From assembly GCA_964638635.1 (NCBI GenBank), contig CAZXAQ010000009.1, positions 16,092-80,091 of the forward strand: DNA of 64,000 nucleotides. The letters are read 5' to 3'. The notes under the pieces were generated by a model. It saw nothing but the letters and a program-made list of their open reading frames with translations, had not been told where the DNA came from and did no database searches. Within the stretch, counting starts at the first letter, position 1, and each line of letters starts with the position of its first letter. The stretch is from SZUA-430 sp964638635. GTDB taxonomy: Bacteria; Pseudomonadota; Alphaproteobacteria; Micropepsales; Micropepsaceae. The position numbers were made by a program, and so were the translations under genes. Shown piece after piece: positions 62,618 to 64,000 of this stretch.

Positions 62618-64000
62618 TCAAGCGCGGGCCAGAAAGTTCGCGATGACGCGCTTTTCGCCGGCCTTGTCGAAGCTGACGGTCAGCTTGTTGCCGTCGATGG
62701 CGGTGACGCGGCCGTAGCCGAATTTTTGGTGGAACACGCGCTCGCCGCGTTGATAGGTCTCCGCGTCGGGGTCCGAGGTGGCGACGAGTTCGGCGTGCGC
62801 TTCGATTGCGGGACGGTTGCCGAAGGTTTCGCCGCGGCGGGCTTGGGCGCGTTGCCAGCCGGGGGAGGAATAGCCGCTGTCGAATTGCGGCGCGGTCGAG
62901 AGGTTCGAGTTGCCGTAGGGCAGGCCGGGGTCGCTCTCGAGGATGACCGCGTCGGGCGGGAGTTCGCTGATGAAGCGCGAGGGCATCGCCGATTGCCACA
63001 TGCCGTGGACGCGGCGGTTTGCGGCGTAAGAGATCTTTGCGCGCTCGCGGGCGCGGGTGAGGCCGACGTAAGCGAGGCGGCGTTCTTCTTCGAGGCCTTG
63101 CAAGCCATGTTCGTCGAGTGTGCGTTGACTGGGAAATAAGCCTTCTTCCCAACCGGGGAGATAGACTGTCGGGAACTCGAGACCCTTCGCGCCGTGCAGG
63201 GTCATGATCGTGACCTTGTCGGTCGTGTCGGACTGTTCGATCTCCATGACGAGTGAGACGTGTTCGAGGAAGCTCTCGATGGTTTCGAATTCTTCCATCG
63301 AGCGGACGAGTTCTTTCAGGTTTTCGAGGCGGCCCGGCGCTTCGGCCGAGCGGTCGGCTTGCCACATAGCCGTGTAGCCGCTTTCGTCGAGGACGATTTC
63401 GGCGAGTTCGATGTGGCTGAGCGCGGTCGCTTGGTCGCTCCAGCGTTTGAAGCTTTGCACCAGGTCGCGGAGCGCCGAGCGGGCGCGCGACGGCAGTTCG
63501 TCGGTTTGGATGAGCGCGTCGGCGGCGGCGAACAGCGGCTTCTTCAGCGCGCGGGCCATTTTGTGGACCGCTTGCAGAGCTGCGTCGCCGAGGCCACGTT
63601 TCGGTTTGTTGAAGATGCGCTCGAAGGCGAGGTCGTCGTCGGGTTGGACGACGACGCGGAGGTAGGCGAGCGCGTCGCGGATTTCTTGGCGCTCGTAGAA
63701 GCGCGGGCCACCGATGACGCGGTAGGGAATGCCGAGCTGCACGAAGCGTTCTTCGAACGAACGCATCTGAAACGAGGCGCGGACAAGGATCGCGATGTCG
63801 CTGATCTTTTGGCGGTTGCGCGCGACTTGTTCGATGTCGTCGGCGATTTGACGGGCTTCTTCTTCTGCGTCCCAGACGCCCTTGACGGAGACGCGTTCAC
63901 CTTCGCCGAGTTCGGTCCAGAGCGTTTTGCCGAGGCGGCTTTTGTTCGCGGCGATGAGGCCGGAGGCGGCGGCGAGGATATGCGGGGTCGAGCGGTAGTT
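62618..64000 (-). CDS. ATP-dependent DNA helicase UvrD/PcrA, C-terminal part (runs off the window)
   Basis: The frame is open from the stop at 62618 to the window edge, giving about 460 C-terminal residues of an SF1 helicase: NYRSTPHILAAA (motif IV area) at the edge, LVRASFQMRSFEERF, IPYRVIGGPRFYERQEIRDALAYLRVV, VTIMTLHGAKGLEFPTVYLPG (motif V) and EEERRLAYVGLTRARERAKISYA (motif VI). The C-terminal tail ends in the Tudor-like FHQKFGYGRVTAIDGNKLTVSFDKAGEKRVIANFL, which in PcrA binds RNA polymerase. It unwinds DNA in repair. The N-terminal half lies outside the window. Confidence 0.93.
   Translation of the reverse strand, partial: NYRSTPHILAAASGLIAANKSRLGKTLWTELGEGERVSVKGVWDAEEEARQIADDIEQVARNRQKISDIAILVRASFQMRSFEERFVQLGIPYRVIGGPRFYERQEIRDALAYLRVVVQPDDDLAFERIFNKPKRGLGDAALQAVHKMARALKKPLFAAADALIQTDELPSRARSALRDLVQSFKRWSDQATALSHIELAEIVLDESGYTAMWQADRSAEAPGRLENLKELVRSMEEFETIESFLEHVSLVMEIEQSDTTDKVTIMTLHGAKGLEFPTVYLPGWEEGLFPSQRTLDEHGLQGLEEERRLAYVGLTRARERAKISYAANRRVHGMWQSAMPSRFISELPPDAVILESDPGLPYGNSNLSTAPQFDSGYSSPGWQRAQARRGETFGNRPAIEAHAELVATSDPDAETYQRGERVFHQKFGYGRVTAIDGNKLTVSFDKAGEKRVIANFLARA

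Overview
The window is a high-GC (mid-60s per cent by eye), densely coding bacterial chromosome segment. It almost certainly comes from an alphaproteobacterium. The evidence is the gene order djlA-like/ampD/rnpB/mraZ leading into a full division and cell-wall (dcw) cluster, an alphaproteobacterial-style long FtsZ, MetF/MetH preceded by an ArsR-methyltransferase fusion, and FNR/FixK-type and MlaA/MlaC genes. I cannot name the genus. Two N runs (1112-1211 and 55083-55092) mark assembly gaps, and both sit in repeats.

Layout. 1-7.5 kb: a SIMPL-domain periplasmic protein, a CAT-anticodon tRNA (probably tRNA-Ile2) followed by a 95-bp tandem repeat with a gap, an exported subtilase, a PH-domain membrane protein, an FNR-type regulator with four cysteines, EttA and a small lipoprotein. 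7.5-15.4 kb: mlaA-mlaC, then a methionine operon (ArsR-methyltransferase regulator, metF, metH) behind a perfect 22-bp palindrome, a DUF4345 membrane protein and a 25-residue membrane microprotein. 15.7-20 kb: a fused 5-oxoprolinase with a perfect hairpin inserted in frame, plus a coupled unknown gene. 20-27.2 kb: djlA-like, thioesterase, ampD, LytTR regulator, a 57-aa membrane protein, rnpB, repeats, an SRPBCC/ArsR pair, a DUF2306 protein, and a membrane protein/ECF sigma/anti-sigma-like operon.

27.6-52.7 kb is the dcw cluster: mraZ-rsmH-ftsL-ftsI-murE-murF-mraY-murD-ftsW-murG-murC-murB-ddl-ftsQ-ftsA-ftsZ, then lpxC, bamD, recN and ligA. Most neighbours overlap by 1-4 bases (ATGA, GTGA, TTGA or TGATG junctions), so translation is probably coupled along the cluster. 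It supplies lipid II synthesis (MurB-G, MraY, Ddl), septal synthesis (FtsI, FtsW), the divisome core (FtsL, FtsQ, FtsA, FtsZ), lipid A commitment (LpxC) and outer-membrane protein assembly (BamD).

52.7-64 kb is more accessory: an unknown gene, a small membrane gene broken by a 17-bp tandem duplication, a coiled-coil lipoprotein, a glyoxalase-like protein, aminopeptidase P, a divergent DJ-1/PfpI locus (GlxA-type regulator, isonitrile-hydratase-like enzyme, membrane-anchored paralogue), an exported TPR-caspase protein of visibly lower GC, prmA, and the 3' part of a uvrD/pcrA helicase running off the end.

The most distinctive genome-wide signal is abundant long, perfect inverted repeats of two REP-like families. 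One copy is inside the 5-oxoprolinase reading frame, one straddles the start codon of the GlxA-type regulator, one sits inside the dcw cluster between murB and ddl, and one causes the second assembly gap.
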